Assembly (NCBI RefSeq): GCF_900290275.1
Contig: NZ_LT985323.1
Coordinates: forward strand, 539,987-603,986
DNA length: 64,000 nt
From: Prevotella merdae
GTDB taxonomy: Bacteria; Bacteroidota; Bacteroidia; Bacteroidales; Bacteroidaceae
Reading direction: 5' to 3'
A program made the translations under genes and the position numbers. The notes beneath the pieces were generated by a model. That model saw nothing but the letters and a program-made list of their open reading frames with translations, had not been told where the DNA came from and ran no database searches. Positions within the stretch are counted from its first letter, which is position 1, and every line of letters starts with the position of its first letter. Below, piece after piece: positions 63,519 through 64,000 of this stretch.

Positions 63519-63550
63519 CGAATGTACGGATTTTATTTCGTATCTCCAAA
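63519..63550 (-). promoter_or_regulatory. promoter of the Xer gene
   Basis: Minus-strand TTTG (63550-63547), 20-bp spacer, TACATTCG (63526-63519), one mismatch from TAnnTTTG. Leader of about 20 nt to the ATG at 63493. Confidence 0.5.
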
Positions 63551-63674
63551 TTTCCGAGGAATTATTTTACTTTTTTTGTATAAATGAGTAAATGCGGAGT
63601 ACTTTAGCCCAAAGAAAGAGGAATATACCGCTTGCTTTAGCATAAATAAGGTGAGGCACGCTATTGCAAAAGTC

Positions 63675-64000
63675 TTACTTCTGGGCTTCTTCAGCCGACT
63701 TGAATCTATCCTGGCGTTCGAGGAACTTAATCAGTCCCCAGCGTACAGAACGCAAGCCAAACTGCTCGGTATGTATATCCTCAGGCTTAATCCACATACA
63801 CTCTGCCGCGTCATCTCCGGCAGCAAGCGCCGAATCATCCTCTACCTCGCACAGATAGAACATGTCAAGCGTGTGGATGTCGATGCCACTGTAACGGTAA
63901 ACGTTAGGCAGAGAAAAGAGATATTGTGCTGATACCACCTTCAAACCTGTCTCTTCCATAACCTCACGACATACACCTTCCTCCGAAGTCTCGCCTATCT
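63675..64000 (-). CDS. Nudix hydrolase, 5' end outside the window
   Basis: The frame is open to the window edge. From the edge it reads IGETSEEGVCREVMEETGL, the core of a Nudix box (G-x5-E-x7-R-E-V-x-E-E-x-G), then YRYSGIDIHTLDMFYLCEVEDD. The visible 108 residues end KSAEEAQK. The start is beyond 64000. Probably cleaves a nucleoside diphosphate-linked substrate. Confidence 0.92.
   Translation of the reverse strand, partial: IGETSEEGVCREVMEETGLKVVSAQYLFSLPNVYRYSGIDIHTLDMFYLCEVEDDSALAAGDDAAECMWIKPEDIHTEQFGLRSVRWGLIKFLERQDRFKSAEEAQK

Overview
The window looks like chromosome from a member of the Bacteroidota, most likely Prevotellaceae (Prevotella/Segatella). The evidence is a SusC/SusD pair, secreted proteins with type IX secretion (T9SS) tails, a BspA-type leucine-rich repeat lipoprotein, an N-acyl-ornithine transcarbamylase in place of ordinary ArgF, and promoters of the TTTG-N19-21-TAnnTTTG type. 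The species assignment is inference from gene content.

Left part (1-13256). FabH, L32 and a DUF177 protein form the usual fatty-acid/ribosome operon, followed by an orphan sensor histidine kinase. Next is a tightly packed eight-gene minus-strand operon (10777 down to 3072): three exported proteins, a surface lipoprotein with a Fibrobacter-type (FISUMP-like) domain, an exported PEGA/barrel-like protein, a BspA-type lipoprotein, a small HTH-like protein and a membrane-anchored eukaryotic-type Ser/Thr kinase. It has one good promoter and gaps of 7-46 bp, and is the best candidate here for an undescribed system. A free methionine-R-sulfoxide reductase and an AAA-ATPase/PD-(D/E)XK protein follow.

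Uptake and accessory part (13257-27182). A SusC-SusD-surface lipoprotein operon lies directly upstream of an M6 secreted metalloprotease and a lipoprotein carrying a TonB C-terminal domain, which suggests protein or peptide use. After it come a repeat-rich stretch, an Rpn/PD-(D/E)XK transposase-like gene, a remnant of a tyrosine integrase, a large T9SS-type secreted protein and a 300-bp imperfect hairpin element.

Biosynthesis part (27183-46889). A minus-strand arginine/proline cluster reads argR, a GNAT gene, argG, pspC-like, argC, four-helix-bundle gene, argD, proC, proB, proA, argF'. Its spacers are filled with several distinct repeat families. Beyond a Bax-inhibitor-like gene, the plus strand carries sufB, an outer-membrane barrel-like gene, sufC, sufD and sufS, then RNase HII, a WYL-type regulator and a GT90 glycosyltransferase.

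Information-processing part (46890-64000). A complete-looking group IIC intron sits directly behind the rpoC terminator. Upstream on the minus strand lie rpoC, rpoB, rplL, rplJ, rplA, rplK, nusG, secE, tRNA-Trp, tuf and four tRNAs (Thr, Gly, Tyr, Thr) behind a strong promoter, then a hibernation factor gene, a Xer recombinase and a Nudix gene cut by the window edge.
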